Notes: generated by a model from the sequence alone, not told the origin. DNA of 64,000 nt from Pseudomonas sp. Leaf58 (GCF_003627215.1 NZ_CP032677.1:1183501-1247500), one strand, 5' to 3'. Counted from the stretch's first letter, positions 27,222 through 36,445 are shown. Translations and numbers: made by a program.

Positions 27222-27431
27222 ATGTCGTCTCGTGAGACTGGGAATGTAAAGTGGTTCAACGATGCCAAGGGTTATGGCTTCATTCAGCGCGAAGGTGGTG
27301 CGGATGTGTTCGTCCACTATCGGGCGATCCGCGGTGAGGGGCATCGTACCCTGGTCGAAGGGCAGCGGGTGGAATACGCCTGCGTGCAAGGCCAGAAAGG
27401 CCTGCAAGCCGAAGACGTAGTGGGCCTCTGA
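27222..27431 (+). CDS. cold-shock domain protein (CspA family)
   Basis: A 69-residue single-domain nucleic-acid-binding protein of the CspA family. RNP1 ([10 protein letters not shown]) and RNP2 (DVFVHYRAI) are intact, preceded by GNVKWF. It binds single-stranded RNA or DNA and acts as an RNA chaperone. The start at 27222 is preceded by GGAG; the open frame extends upstream but without the fold. It lies alone between divergent plsB and an inverted REP pair. Whether it is cold-induced or stationary-phase-induced (CspD/CapB-type) cannot be told from the sequence. Confidence 0.95.
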   Translation: MSSRETGNVKWFNDAKGYGFIQREGGADVFVHYRAIRGEGHRTLVEGQRVEYACVQGQKGLQAEDVVGL

Positions 27432-27448
27432 ACCTCTAGTTTCAAGCC

Positions 27449-27513
27449 GTAGGAGCGGGCTTGCCCGCGAAGCAGCCACCACGGTGGATGGTACAGGCAA
27501 GCCCGCTCCTACA
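27449..27513. repeat. inverted REP pair
   Basis: gtaggagcgggcttgcccgc at 27449 and its inverse caggcaagcccgctcctaca from 27493 flank a short spacer between the convergent cold-shock and hypothetical genes. The whole can fold into a long hairpin. Confidence 0.85.
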
Positions 27514-27533
27514 GAAACCAGCAACGTGCAGCT

Positions 27534-27908
27534 TCATGTACGCCAGGTGATTTCCTCTTCACCGTCGGCGCTGATGCGGACCCAGCGGTCGGCATCTTCT
27601 TCCCCATCTTCCTCCACCCAGCCACCCGGCGCGCAGCGCACTTCCACACCCAGTGCGGCGAAGGCGGCACGGGCGCAGGCGACGTCATCGGCCCACGGCG
27701 TCTGGTCGCTTTCCAGGTACAGGCTGTTCCATTTCCCTACAGCCTTGGGTAACCAAGTGACCGGAATGTTACCGGCCTGGCATTTGAACGTCTGGCCTCT
27801 CTGCTTCCACTCGCTGCACGGGCCGATCGCCTGGGCGAGCCACTCGGCAACTTGCTTGTGGTCGACGTCGGCGTCCTTCAGGTAAATCTCGATATCAGGT
27901 TGGCGCAT
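27534..27908 (-). CDS. conserved hypothetical protein, 124 aa
   Basis: A 124-residue small acidic protein with no signal peptide or membrane helix. It contains IEIYLKDADVDHKQVAEWL near the start, a central segment with two Cys residues (CSEWKQRGQTFKC), and an Asp/Glu-rich tail (WVEEDGEEDADRWVRISADG). I do not recognise a functional family, but the composition is that of a conserved Pseudomonas housekeeping-neighbourhood gene. It is 17 bp downstream of rlmA on the same strand and may share its transcript. Confidence 0.75.
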   Translation of the reverse strand: MRQPDIEIYLKDADVDHKQVAEWLAQAIGPCSEWKQRGQTFKCQAGNIPVTWLPKAVGKWNSLYLESDQTPWADDVACARAAFAALGVEVRCAPGGWVEEDGEEDADRWVRISADGEEEITWRT

Positions 27909-27925
27909 AAGGGCTCCGGGTGTGC

Positions 27926-28738
27926 TCAGTCTTGGCGCACGAAATAGTCATAACGCATGGAAACCGTGACGTCGAACGGTTCGGGCTGGTCGATTACCCG
28001 GGCACGTTTTTCGGCGCTGGCGCGCCAGCCGTGCGGAGTCATGGCCAGCAAGTCGGCGCGGGCCTTGGGCGCGGCCAGGCTCAGGCGGAACGCGAGGGTT
28101 TCGCTGTGGGCATGGACCATGCCTTCAGGGACCAGGGCCAAGTGCTTGTCGTCGGCGTAAGGGCGCACTTCATCGTAGAGCACCTCGCGCAATTCCATCA
28201 GGTGGCCGCTGGTCGGCCCTACACGCATCAGCCCGCCGCCAGGGCTGAGCAGGCGTTTGGCCTCGGCCCAGTCCAGCGGGCTGAACACGCTGGCGATGAA
28301 CTGGCAGCTGGCGTCGGCCAACGGCACACGGGCCATGCTGGCGACCATCCAGGTTACGTCCGGTGCCCGGCGGCAAGCGCGCTTCACCGCTTCGCGGGAA
28401 ATGTCCAACGCGTAGCCGTCGGCGTTCGGCAGCGCTTGGGCGAGTTGCGCGGTGTAGTAACCTTCGCCGCAACCAATGTCCAGCCAGGCGCCGGGTTGGC
28501 GCTCGGCGGCAAGTTCGGCCAGGCGGCTAGCGACCGGCGCGTAGTAGCCACCCTCGAGGAAGTCGCGACGGGCCTCGACCATGGCTTGGTTGTCACCCGG
28601 GTCGCGGCTGTTCTTGTGCTGCACTGGCAGCAGGTTCAGGTAACCCTGGCGGGCGCGGTCGAAGCGGTGGCCGGCTGGGCAGGCCACACCGTTGTCGAGC
28701 CGGCTCAGGGGCGCCTGGCAAAGAGGGCAGGCGAGCAT
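27926..28738 (-). CDS. rlmA: 23S rRNA (guanine745-N1)-methyltransferase RlmA
   Basis: A 270-residue SAM-dependent methyltransferase acting on 23S rRNA G745 (the RlmA-I type of Gram-negatives). The N-terminal zinc site is complete: C4, C7, C20 and H24 in LACPLCQ...ACPAGHRFD. Then come DNQAMVEARRDFLEGGYYAP, the SAM motif WLDIGCGEGYYTAQLAQALP and FSPLDWAEAKRLL. Its ATG overlaps the dapE stop by one base, so the genes are translationally coupled. Length is normal. Confidence 0.95.
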   Translation of the reverse strand: MLACPLCQAPLSRLDNGVACPAGHRFDRARQGYLNLLPVQHKNSRDPGDNQAMVEARRDFLEGGYYAPVASRLAELAAERQPGAWLDIGCGEGYYTAQLAQALPNADGYALDISREAVKRACRRAPDVTWMVASMARVPLADASCQFIASVFSPLDWAEAKRLLSPGGGLMRVGPTSGHLMELREVLYDEVRPYADDKHLALVPEGMVHAHSETLAFRLSLAAPKARADLLAMTPHGWRASAEKRARVIDQPEPFDVTVSMRYDYFVRQD

Positions 28739-29889
28739 CAGGCGAGCAACCGGACCAGGGTCTGGTAGTAGATTTCGGTCAGCAGGTCGAGGTCGCTGGC
28801 CAGGATCCGCTCGTCGACCTGGTGGATGGTGGCGTTGACCGGGCCAAGCTCGACCACCTGGGTGCCCATGGTGGCGATGAAGCGGCCATCGGAGGTGCCA
28901 CCGCTGGTGGACGGCTGGGTGTCGCGGCCGGTGACGCCCTTGATGCTGGCCGAAACGGCGTCCAGCAGTTCGCCCGGTTCGGTGAGGAACGGCAGGCCCG
29001 ACAAGGCCCAGTCGATCGACCAGTCCAGTTCATGCTTGTTGAGAATGGCCGATACCCGCGCCTGCAGGCCTTCGACGGTCGACTCGGTGGAGAAACGGAA
29101 GTTGAACAGTGCGGTCAGCTCGCCCGGGACCACGTTGGTGGCGCCAGTGCCAGAATTGAGGTTGGAGATCTGGAAGCTGGTCGGAGGGAAGAACGCGTTG
29201 CCTTCATCCCAGTGTTCGGCTGCCAGCTCCGCCAGGGCCGGGGCGGCCAGGTGGATCGGGTTGCGCGCCAGGTGCGGGTAAGCCACATGGCCCTGCTTGC
29301 CGCGCACGGTCAGCTTGGCACCCAGCGAGCCACGGCGGCCGTTCTTGACCACGTCACCCAGCAGGGTGGTGCTGGATGGCTCGCCGACGATGCACCAGTC
29401 CAGGCGCTGGTTGCGCGCCTTCAGGCGCTCGACCACGGCCTTGGTACCGTGGTGAGCCGGGCCTTCCTCGTCGCTGGTAATCAGGAAGGCGACCTTGCCG
29501 CGGTGGTTCGGGTAGTCCTGCACGAAGCGCTCGCTGGCGACCACCATGCACGCCAGGCTGCCTTTCATGTCGGCGGCGCCACGGCCGCAGAGCATGCCAT
29601 CGGCGTCGATCAGCGCTTCGAACGGTTCATGCTGCCATTGCTGCACCGGGCCGGTGGGCACCACGTCGGTGTGGCCGGCGAAGCACAGTACCGGGCCGTC
29701 CTGGGTGCCGTGGCTGGCCCAGAAGTTGTCGACATCTTCAATGCGCATCGGCTCCAGCTGGAAGCCCACCGCGCCCAGGCGGTTCATCATCTGCGCCTGG
29801 CAGTCGGCGTCGACGGGGGTGACCGAGGGGCGACGGATCAGGTCGCAGGCCAGTTGAAGGGTAGGCGAGAGCTCGGCAGGGGCCGTCAT
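28738..29889 (-). CDS. dapE: succinyl-diaminopimelate desuccinylase DapE
   Basis: A 383-residue M20-family zinc hydrolase that converts N-succinyl-LL-diaminopimelate to LL-DAP and succinate in lysine and peptidoglycan synthesis. Metal and catalytic motifs: [27 protein letters not shown], and [12 protein letters not shown] with the catalytic Glu pair, then [12 protein letters not shown]. The start is supported by GGAG eight bases upstream. It is followed, with a one-base overlap, by rlmA. dapD and dapC lie 5.5 and 9 kb further on in this window, so three steps of the succinylase pathway are near each other but not in one operon. Confidence 0.97.
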   Translation of the reverse strand: MTAPAELSPTLQLACDLIRRPSVTPVDADCQAQMMNRLGAVGFQLEPMRIEDVDNFWASHGTQDGPVLCFAGHTDVVPTGPVQQWQHEPFEALIDADGMLCGRGAADMKGSLACMVVASERFVQDYPNHRGKVAFLITSDEEGPAHHGTKAVVERLKARNQRLDWCIVGEPSSTTLLGDVVKNGRRGSLGAKLTVRGKQGHVAYPHLARNPIHLAAPALAELAAEHWDEGNAFFPPTSFQISNLNSGTGATNVVPGELTALFNFRFSTESTVEGLQARVSAILNKHELDWSIDWALSGLPFLTEPGELLDAVSASIKGVTGRDTQPSTSGGTSDGRFIATMGTQVVELGPVNATIHQVDERILASDLDLLTEIYYQTLVRLLA

Positions 29890-29967
29890 GGGGAACTCCG
29901 GGGCAAGGCAAGGCGGGGAAATCTGAGGGGCGTTATCTTATATCAAATGGTTTCAGGCGGCACGGCC

Positions 29968-30056
29968 CATTCGCCGGCACGCCCGCTTCCACAGGTACTT
30001 AACAGCTCTGAATGTCTGTGACGGACCTGTGGGAGCGGGCGTGCCCGCGAATGGGC
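29968..30056. repeat. inverted REP pair
   Basis: cattcgccggcacgcccgct from 29968 and gggagcgggcgtgcccgcga from 30031 face each other in the 187-bp gap between the ndvB-like gene and dapE. The second copy is perfect; the first has one variant base. Confidence 0.85.
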
Positions 30057-30076
30057 TGCAAAGCAGCCCCCAAATC

Positions 30077-32668
30077 TCAAGCCTGCTGCGCCTCGGCGGC
30101 CTTTTCCCCGGGCTTGGGCAGTGACGACAGCAAAGCCATCACCAACGCCGCCAGGTACGGCAACGACTGCACCAGCAGCATCGCCACCCAGAAGCGCATG
30201 TCCGAGCTCGGCAGCCCTTGTACCAGGAAGATGCCCAGCGCCGCACCCCACAGCAGCAACATGATGAACAGCTCTTCGCGCGCTTCGGCAATCGCCACCA
30301 GCAGGCCATGGCTGTCGGCGTTCTTGGGCGTGCGGAAGAACGGCATGCTGCTGGTAAAGAACCCATACAGCACTGCCTTGGCAATGGTGTGCGACAGCGC
30401 CAGCCCCGCTAGCGCCGCGGCAAAGGCATCCTTCAGGTTCACCCCTACTGCGCGGCGGTAGAGGAAGATGATCTTGCCGACCTTGAAGAAGAACAGTGCC
30501 AGCGGCGGGATGGCGAAGATCATCAGCGGCGGGTCGACCCGGTGCGGCACGATGATCATCGCCGCCGACCACAGCAGCGCGCCGACCGTGAAGAAGATGT
30601 TCATGCCATCGGCGATCCACGGCAGCCAGCCGGCCAGGAAGTGGTAGCGCTGGCCACGGGTCAGCTCGCTGCCCTTGCCGCGCAGCAGGGCGCTGGCGTG
30701 GTGCTTGATGATCTGGATGGCGCCGTACGCCCAGCGGAAGCGTTGCTTCTTGAAGTCGATGAAGGTGTCGGGCATCAGGCCCTTGCCGTAACTGTTGTGG
30801 GCGTAGGCGGCCGACAGGCCCTTCTCGAACACGCGCAGGCCCAGTTCGGCGTCCTCGCAGATGCACCACTCGGCCCAGCCCAGCTCTTCCAGCACGCTGC
30901 GCCGGGTCATGGTCATGGTGCCGTGTTGGATGATCGCGTCACGGTCGTTGCGGGTGACCATGCCGATGTGGAAGAAGCCCTTGTATTCGCTGTAACACAG
31001 CTTTTTGAAGGCGCTTTCGTGCTGGTCGCGGTAGTCCTGCGGCGACTGCACCACGGCAATTTTCGGGTCGGCGAAGTGCGGCACCATGTGCTTGAGCCAG
31101 TTGCGGTCGACGCAGTAGTCCGAGTCGATCACTGCAATCACTTCGGCGTCCTTGGCGGTGTGCGGGAGCAGGTAGTTGAGGGCACCGCCCTTGAAACCGG
31201 CCAGGGGCGCGACGTGGAAGAACTTGAAGCGCTCGCCGAGTTTCTCGCAATGCGCCTTGAGCGGCTCCCACACGGCCGGGTCCTTGGTGTTGTTGTCGAT
31301 CACCAGCACTTCGTAGTCGGGGTAGTCCAGCGTGGCCAGGGCGTCGAGGGTCTGTTTCACCATCTCCGGTGGCTCGTTGTAGCACGGTACATGCACTGAC
31401 ACCTTGGGCCGGTAGGCACTGTCGGCCTGCACCGGCAAGAACTCGCGGCGGCGCTTGTGTATCCACACCGCTTCGGCCAGCTCGTGGGCCTCGGTGAGCA
31501 GCACGATGAACACCCCCAGCGCGCCGAGGGCCAGCAGCACGCCCACGGTCAGGCTGAACCAGGTGCTGTATTGCTGGCTGTAGTCGTAGGCGATCCACAC
31601 CAGCACCGACCCACACAGGAACGTGATGAAGGTCAGGAAGGTGCGGCCGCGCTGGCGCAGGGCTGAGCCGTCGATGAACAGCACCATCAGGGCAATCATC
31701 GCCAGCACCACCGAGGCCACCGCCAGGGCCCGCCACTGTGGGATCGCCACTACCGGGCCGTCGAAGTTGAATTTTTGCTGGCGCTCGGCGTTGTACACGC
31801 CCCAGTAGGCGCCCACCGAGCCTTCGTCGCTGGCCTTCCATGGCTGGTCATAGGCTTCGATGACAAAATAATTGTAGCCACGCCGGTTGAGGGTGTTGAC
31901 CAGGGTACGCAAGTAAATGGCCTGGTCGGCCTGGGTGGCGTCGGCACCACCGCGCATGCGCCCGTTACTCGGCCAGCCGACTTCCGAGAGCAGCAGCGGT
32001 TTGCGCGGGAACTGGTGCTTCAGCTCGCGGGCGCGGTCGAGCACGAATTCGACCGAATCCTTCATCGGCACGAACTCCCAGTACGGCAGGATGTGCGCGG
32101 CAATCAAGTCGACGTGCTTGGCCAGCTCTGGGTTTTCCTTCCAGATGTGCCACTGCTCACTGGTGGTCACCGGCACCTTGACCGCTGCGCGTACTCGGTC
32201 CAGGTATTTGATCAGGTTTTCCGGCGTGACTTCTTCACGGAACAGTGCCTCGTTGCCAACCACTACCCGCACCACGCTGCGCGAGGTGTTGGCCAGCTGG
32301 ATGGCCGTGGCGATTTCGCGCTCGTTGCGCTCCAGGTCCGGGCTGATCCAGATCCCCAGGGTCACCCGCAGGCCGAATTCTTCGGCCAGGCGCGGGATAT
32401 CCGCCTGGGTGCCCTCCACGGTGTAGATACGCACGCTGTCGGTCAGTTTGCTCAACTGCTCCAGGTCTTGGCGCATCTCGTCGTCAGTGGGGTACTGGCC
32501 CTTCTGCGGGCTTTCACCCAGGCGGAACGGCGAATACGAAAAGCCAGAGATCTGCTCTGGCCAGGCAGGCGCGGAAACCGGGCGATTGATCAGTGCCCAG
32601 AACCCGGTGAACAACGCGGCAATGGCCAGGACCACGACCAGGTTCAAGCCGAATTTACGTGAAGACAT
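30077..32668 (-). CDS. ndvB: GH17-GT2 beta-glucan synthase, NdvB-like
   Basis: An 863-residue inner-membrane enzyme joining two modules. The N-terminal membrane anchor is followed by a periplasmic glycoside-hydrolase family 17 domain (about residues 35-310). It has the acid/base Glu in VVVGNEALF and the nucleophile in LLLSEVGWPSNGRM. Three or four membrane helices follow, then a GT2 glycosyltransferase with VHVPCYNEPPEMV, VIDSDYCVD, CEDAELGLR and the QRFRWAYG motif, and further helices. In P. aeruginosa the NdvB of the same length and architecture makes cyclic and periplasmic beta-(1,3)-glucans linked to biofilm tolerance. The symbol rests on that architectural match. The gene stands alone. 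Confidence 0.87.
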   Translation of the reverse strand: MSSRKFGLNLVVVLAIAALFTGFWALINRPVSAPAWPEQISGFSYSPFRLGESPQKGQYPTDDEMRQDLEQLSKLTDSVRIYTVEGTQADIPRLAEEFGLRVTLGIWISPDLERNEREIATAIQLANTSRSVVRVVVGNEALFREEVTPENLIKYLDRVRAAVKVPVTTSEQWHIWKENPELAKHVDLIAAHILPYWEFVPMKDSVEFVLDRARELKHQFPRKPLLLSEVGWPSNGRMRGGADATQADQAIYLRTLVNTLNRRGYNYFVIEAYDQPWKASDEGSVGAYWGVYNAERQQKFNFDGPVVAIPQWRALAVASVVLAMIALMVLFIDGSALRQRGRTFLTFITFLCGSVLVWIAYDYSQQYSTWFSLTVGVLLALGALGVFIVLLTEAHELAEAVWIHKRRREFLPVQADSAYRPKVSVHVPCYNEPPEMVKQTLDALATLDYPDYEVLVIDNNTKDPAVWEPLKAHCEKLGERFKFFHVAPLAGFKGGALNYLLPHTAKDAEVIAVIDSDYCVDRNWLKHMVPHFADPKIAVVQSPQDYRDQHESAFKKLCYSEYKGFFHIGMVTRNDRDAIIQHGTMTMTRRSVLEELGWAEWCICEDAELGLRVFEKGLSAAYAHNSYGKGLMPDTFIDFKKQRFRWAYGAIQIIKHHASALLRGKGSELTRGQRYHFLAGWLPWIADGMNIFFTVGALLWSAAMIIVPHRVDPPLMIFAIPPLALFFFKVGKIIFLYRRAVGVNLKDAFAAALAGLALSHTIAKAVLYGFFTSSMPFFRTPKNADSHGLLVAIAEAREELFIMLLLWGAALGIFLVQGLPSSDMRFWVAMLLVQSLPYLAALVMALLSSLPKPGEKAAEAQQA

Positions 32669-32755
32669 TGTCGTCCATATGTGTCGAAGTGGTAGGACAT
32701 TAAAGCAGGGTTAGTAGTCTCTTTCCTAACGATGCAGGCCAAGGGCCCACTGGCA

Positions 32756-32761
32756 TATAAT
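32756..32761 (+). promoter_or_regulatory. -10 box upstream of tcdA
   Basis: A consensus TATAAT lies 20 bp before the tcdA ATG at 32782. The -35 seventeen bases further up (tgcagg) is poor. The short distance implies a brief leader, containing ggtttttt. Confidence 0.5.
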
Positions 32762-32781
32762 GCGCGCCGGTTTTTTGGGGT

Positions 32782-33597
32782 ATGAACATGAGCACAGAAG
32801 ATCCACGCTTCGCCGGCGTTGCCCGGCTGTACGGCGACCAGGGGCTGCACCGCCTGGGCCAGGCCCATGTGGCGGTGGTCGGTATTGGCGGGGTAGGTTC
32901 CTGGGCGGCCGAAGCGCTGGCCCGCAGTGGCGTGGGCGAGATCACCCTGTTCGACCTCGACGATGTCTGCGTCAGCAACACCAACCGCCAGGCCCATGCC
33001 CTGGAAGGGCAAGTGGGGCGGGCCAAGGTCGAGGTCATGGCCGAGCGCCTGCGGGCGATCAACCCGGCTTGCACGGTGCATGCGGTGGCCGACTTCGTCA
33101 CCCGCGACACCATGGTCGAATACATCACTGAAAACCTCGACTGCGTGATCGACTGCATCGACAGCGTCATGGCCAAGGCCGCGCTGATTGCCTGGTGCCG
33201 GCGGCGCAAGATCGCCATCGTCACCACCGGTGGTGCCGGAGGGCAGATCGACCCGACGCAGATCCAGGTCGCCGACCTGAACAAAACCTTCAACGACCCG
33301 CTGGCCTCACGGGTGCGTTCCACCCTGCGCCGCGACTACAACTTCTCGCGCAATGTCAGCCGCAACTATGGCGTGCCGTGCGTGTTCTCCAGTGAACAGC
33401 TGCGTTATCCCAAGGGGGACGGCAGCGTTTGCCTGCAAAAGAGCTTTGTCGGTGAAGGTGTGCGGCTGGACTGCTCGGGGGGCTTTGGCGCGGTGATGAT
33501 GGTGACCGCGACCTTTGGCATGGTGGCGGCGAGCAAGGCGGTGGAAAAGCTGGTGGCCGGGGCGCGGCGGCCCTCGGAGCGGGTCAAGCCTGAATAG
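32782..33597 (+). CDS. tcdA: tRNA threonylcarbamoyladenosine dehydratase TcdA (CsdL)
   Basis: A 271-residue E1/ThiF-like adenylating enzyme that cyclises t6A at position 37 of ANN-decoding tRNAs to ct6A. The nucleotide-binding motif is VVGIGGVGSWAAEALARSGV, followed by LFDLDDVCVSNTNRQ, DCVIDCIDSVMAKAALIAWC and TTGGAGGQIDPTQI. In Enterobacteria TcdA works with the CsdA-CsdE sulfur-transfer pair. Here csdE and csdA lie convergent, starting 50 bp beyond, which supports the same partnership. ATG at 32782 or 32788. Confidence 0.95.
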   Translation: MNMSTEDPRFAGVARLYGDQGLHRLGQAHVAVVGIGGVGSWAAEALARSGVGEITLFDLDDVCVSNTNRQAHALEGQVGRAKVEVMAERLRAINPACTVHAVADFVTRDTMVEYITENLDCVIDCIDSVMAKAALIAWCRRRKIAIVTTGGAGGQIDPTQIQVADLNKTFNDPLASRVRSTLRRDYNFSRNVSRNYGVPCVFSSEQLRYPKGDGSVCLQKSFVGEGVRLDCSGGFGAVMMVTATFGMVAASKAVEKLVAGARRPSERVKPE

Positions 33598-33611
33598 ACT
33601 GCGTGGGCTTT

Positions 33612-33631
33612 TTCGCGGGCAAGCCCGCGAA
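33612..33631. repeat. REP-derived perfect palindromic hairpin
   Basis: ttcgcgggcaagcccgcgaa forms a 9-bp stem between the convergent tcdA and csdE genes. It lacks the usual 'tccc' tail of a full REP. It can act as a transcript end for both genes. Confidence 0.7.
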
Positions 33632-33646
33632 GAAGCCAGCACCGAT

Positions 33647-34057
33647 TCAGCGGCTGGACGCCAACTCCGCCATCCGCTGCAACACCGCATGCAGGCCATT
33701 GCTGCGCGAAGGCGACAGTTGGCGCTCCAGCCCCAGCTGAGTGAACCACTCACGCAGATCAACCCCGGCCAGTTCTTTACGGTTTAATCCCTGCACCCGC
33801 ACCAGCAACAACGCCAGCAGCCCCCGCAACAAGCGCGCATCGCTGCTGGCCTTGAACCGCCACACCCCCACGATCTGCTCGGCCACCAGCCATACCAGGC
33901 TTTCGCAGCCATGCACCCGGTTGGCCTCGGTCTTTTCGCTGTCCGCCAGCGGCTCCAACCGGTCGCCCCACTGCATCAGCAGCCGCGCACGCTGTTCCCA
34001 GCCCTTGGCCTGCGCAAACGCTTCCAGCGCCTGGCGCGCCTGTTCCGGCAGGCTCAT
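33647..34057 (-). CDS. csdE: SufE/CsdE-type sulfur acceptor protein
   Basis: A 136-residue SufE-family protein. It takes the persulfide sulfur from the partner cysteine desulfurase and passes it on. The active Cys is in NRVHGCESLVWLVAEQ, and the surrounding WEQRARLLMQWGDRLEPL and SDARLLRGLLALLLVRV segments are family hallmarks. Its ATG overlaps the TGA of csdA by four bases, so the pair is co-translated. With csdA next to it and no suf scaffold genes around, CsdE is more likely than SufE. TcdA next door is the likely functional partner. Confidence 0.92.
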   Translation of the reverse strand: MSLPEQARQALEAFAQAKGWEQRARLLMQWGDRLEPLADSEKTEANRVHGCESLVWLVAEQIVGVWRFKASSDARLLRGLLALLLVRVQGLNRKELAGVDLREWFTQLGLERQLSPSRSNGLHAVLQRMAELASSR

Positions 34058-35259
34058 CGCAACAGCTCCAGGCCCTGGTCCAGCGCGTCGAAGAAACGCT
34101 GCAAGTCGTCGCTGTCGTTGTACAGCCCCAGCGATACCCGAATTGCGCCCTCCAACCCCAACCCCTTGAGCAGCGGCATGGCACAGTGGTGCCCGGCCCG
34201 CACGGCAATACCTTGCTCGGTTAGCAAATGGCCGATGTCGGCGTTGTGCACGCCGTCGATGACAAAACTGGCAAGGGCCGCCTGTGGCGTGCCGAGGATG
34301 CGCACACCATCCCGGTCCGCCAAGCCACGCAGCAGGTGCTGGTGCAAGCTGGTTTCATGGGCTGCGAGCGCCTGGGCATCAAGGCTGGCCAGGTAGTCCA
34401 GGGTCGCGCCCAGGCCAATTACCCCGGCGATCGGCGGGGTGCCCGCCTCGAACCCCAGTGGCGCCGGGCGGAAGCTGGCGCTTTGGTACTCGGCCAACTG
34501 CACCATTTCGCCGCCAAACTGCCAATGGCGCAACAGTTCCAGTGCCTGACTGCGGCCGTACAGCACGCCGACGCCTTCCGGGCCGTACAGTTTGTGGCTA
34601 GAGAATACATAGAAGTCGCAGCCCAGTTGCTGCACATCATGGCGGCCATGCACCACGCCCTGGGCGCCGTCGACCACGGTCAGTGCGCCTTGGGCGCGGG
34701 CGTGAGCCAGCAGCGCCGGCAGCGGCTGCCAGGTACCCAGCACGTTGGACAGCTGGCTTACCGCCAGCACCCGGGTGCGTGGGCCGATCAGTTGCAGTGC
34801 CTGGTCTAGGTCGATGTGGCCGTGGGCATCCACAGGCAGTACCACCAGACGCAGGTTGCGCCGGCGCGCCAGCTGTTGCCAGGGCAGCAGGTTGGCATGG
34901 TGCTCCAGGGCGCTGACGGCAATTTCGTCACCGGCCTCGTAGCGGTGTTCCAGCCCATAGGCCAGCAGGTTTAGCGCCGAGGTAGCGCCGTGGGTGAAGA
35001 TGATCTGCCGTGAGTCTGCGGCATTGAGCCAGGCGGCGACCTTGTCGCGGCTGGTTTCGAAGGCCTGGGTCGCCAGTGCGCCGGGCAGGTGCTGGGCACG
35101 GTGCACGTTGGCTGCACCATGGCCGTAGTAATGGCTCAGGGCATCGAGCAGGGCTTGAGGTTTCTGAGTGGTTGCGGCGCTGTCCAGGTAGGTCTGGTGC
35201 TGCCGTTGCAAGGCGGCGATGGCGGGGAAATCGGCACGCCAGGGGGAGGGCTGGAACAT
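34054..35259 (-). CDS. csdA: cysteine desulfurase CsdA (group II)
   Basis: A 401-residue PLP-dependent aminotransferase-fold enzyme producing alanine and an enzyme persulfide from cysteine. The PLP Lys lies in FYVFSSHKLYGPEGVGVLYG. The cofactor Asp is in TVVDGAQGVVHG. The catalytic Cys is in AVRAGHHCAMPLL, with the short group II loop. The start is ATG 35259. It forms a two-gene unit with csdE (four-base overlap). Upstream is the strong terminator of dapD, so it has its own promoter, which I could not define. Confidence 0.94.
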   Translation of the reverse strand: MFQPSPWRADFPAIAALQRQHQTYLDSAATTQKPQALLDALSHYYGHGAANVHRAQHLPGALATQAFETSRDKVAAWLNAADSRQIIFTHGATSALNLLAYGLEHRYEAGDEIAVSALEHHANLLPWQQLARRRNLRLVVLPVDAHGHIDLDQALQLIGPRTRVLAVSQLSNVLGTWQPLPALLAHARAQGALTVVDGAQGVVHGRHDVQQLGCDFYVFSSHKLYGPEGVGVLYGRSQALELLRHWQFGGEMVQLAEYQSASFRPAPLGFEAGTPPIAGVIGLGATLDYLASLDAQALAAHETSLHQHLLRGLADRDGVRILGTPQAALASFVIDGVHNADIGHLLTEQGIAVRAGHHCAMPLLKGLGLEGAIRVSLGLYNDSDDLQRFFDALDQGLELLR

Positions 35260-35278
35260 GGTCGCGGGGCCTGGAATG

Positions 35279-35310
35279 AAAATCGGGTCTGGCGTGGTGC
35301 CAGACCCGAT
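35279..35310 (-). terminator. Rho-independent terminator after dapD
   Basis: A perfect 12-bp stem, ATCGGGTCTGGC/GCCAGACCCGAT, with a 5-base loop is followed on the minus strand by TTT. It lies 70 bp after dapD and ends the dapD transcript before csdA. Confidence 0.8.
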
Positions 35311-35341
35311 CTTAACATTTCAAACGCTGAGAATGCGCTGT

Positions 35342-35358
35342 TCGCGAGCAAGCTCGCG
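35342..35358. repeat. REP-like hairpin variant
   Basis: cgcgagcaagctcgcg, a shorter relative of the REP hairpin with 'gagc' for 'gggc', lies between dapD and its terminator. It is possibly a decayed REP. Confidence 0.5.
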
Positions 35359-35379
35359 TGTACAGGGCCTGAAGGATTC

Positions 35380-36414
35380 TCAGTTGTGCGCGTGCAGCGC
35401 CTCGTTCAGCTCGATGGCCGACTTGTGGGTCTTGCACTCCACCGCACCGTTCAGCGAGTTGCGGCGGAACAGCAGGTCGGTCTGGCCAGCCAGGTCGCGG
35501 GCCTTCACCACCTTGACCAGCTCGTTGTTTTCGTCCAGCAGGTTCACCTTGGTGCCGGCGGTGATGTACAGGCCGGCTTCGACGGTGTTGCGGTCGCCCA
35601 GTGGGATACCGATACCGGCGTTGGCGCCGATCAGGCAGCCTTCGCCGACCTTGATGACGATGTTGCCGCCACCGGACAGGGTGCCCATGGTCGAGCAGCC
35701 GCCGCCCAGGTCCGAGCCCTTGCCGACGAACACGCCAGCGGACACGCGGCCTTCGATCATGCCCGGGCCTTCGGTGCCGGCGTTAAAGTTGACGAAGCCT
35801 TCGTGCATGATGGTGGTGCCTTCGCCGATGTAGGCGCCCAGGCGCACACGGGCGGTGTCGGCGATACGCACGCCGGCTGGCACCACGTAGTCGGTCATTT
35901 TCGGGAACTTGTCCACCGAGAATACTTCCAGCAGCTCGCCTTTCAGGCGCGCTTCCAGTTGCAGCTCGGCAAGCTCGGCCAGGTCGACCGCGCCGCGGTT
36001 GGTCCAGGCCACGTTCGGCAGCAGCGGGAAGATACCCGCCAGGCTTACGCCGTGTGGCTTGACCAGGCGGTGCGACAGCAGGTGCAGCTTGAGGTAAGCC
36101 TCTGGGGTCGAGGTCAGCGCGGCATCTTCGGCCAGCAGGGTGGCAACCAGCGGCTTGTGGCTTTCGGCCAGGCGGGTCAGCAGGGCGGCCTGGGCGGCGT
36201 CCACGCCTTTCAGGGCTTCGGCCAGTTGGGCGGCCTGGGCGTTGCTGAAGGCGATGGCCTGGTTGCCACCTTGGTAACCGAGAACAGGGGCTACAGCGGC
36301 AACCACTTCGGCGCTCGGGTTGAGCAGCGGTTGTGCGTAGAACACTTCCAGCCAGGCGCCCTGGCGGTTCTGGGAGCCGACGCCGAAGGCCAGGCTGAAC
36401 AGGGTATTGGACAT
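35380..36414 (-). CDS. dapD: tetrahydrodipicolinate N-succinyltransferase DapD
   Basis: A 344-residue enzyme, the longer Pseudomonas-type DapD, that transfers succinyl from succinyl-CoA to tetrahydrodipicolinate. The second half forms a left-handed beta helix with hexapeptide repeats: ARVRLGAYIGEGTTIMHEGF, VGKGSDLGGGCSTMGTLSGG, VGEGCLIGANAGIGIPLGDR. The start at 36414 (MSNTLFSLAFGVGSQNRQ) has GAGGTAA upstream; a longer frame to 36504 is rejected because its extra residues look untranslated. It lies 31 bp downstream of the ArsC/YffB-like gene, with which it may share a transcript, and ends at a strong terminator. Confidence 0.96.
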   Translation of the reverse strand: MSNTLFSLAFGVGSQNRQGAWLEVFYAQPLLNPSAEVVAAVAPVLGYQGGNQAIAFSNAQAAQLAEALKGVDAAQAALLTRLAESHKPLVATLLAEDAALTSTPEAYLKLHLLSHRLVKPHGVSLAGIFPLLPNVAWTNRGAVDLAELAELQLEARLKGELLEVFSVDKFPKMTDYVVPAGVRIADTARVRLGAYIGEGTTIMHEGFVNFNAGTEGPGMIEGRVSAGVFVGKGSDLGGGCSTMGTLSGGGNIVIKVGEGCLIGANAGIGIPLGDRNTVEAGLYITAGTKVNLLDENNELVKVVKARDLAGQTDLLFRRNSLNGAVECKTHKSAIELNEALHAHN

Positions 36415-36445
36415 GTGATTACCTCGTGCGAAATAGGGTAGGGGC

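Noticed and set aside
35089..36441. A 450-codon open frame antisense to dapD and csdA
   Set aside because: It crosses two certain genes and a strong terminator, and the translation has no recognisable motif.
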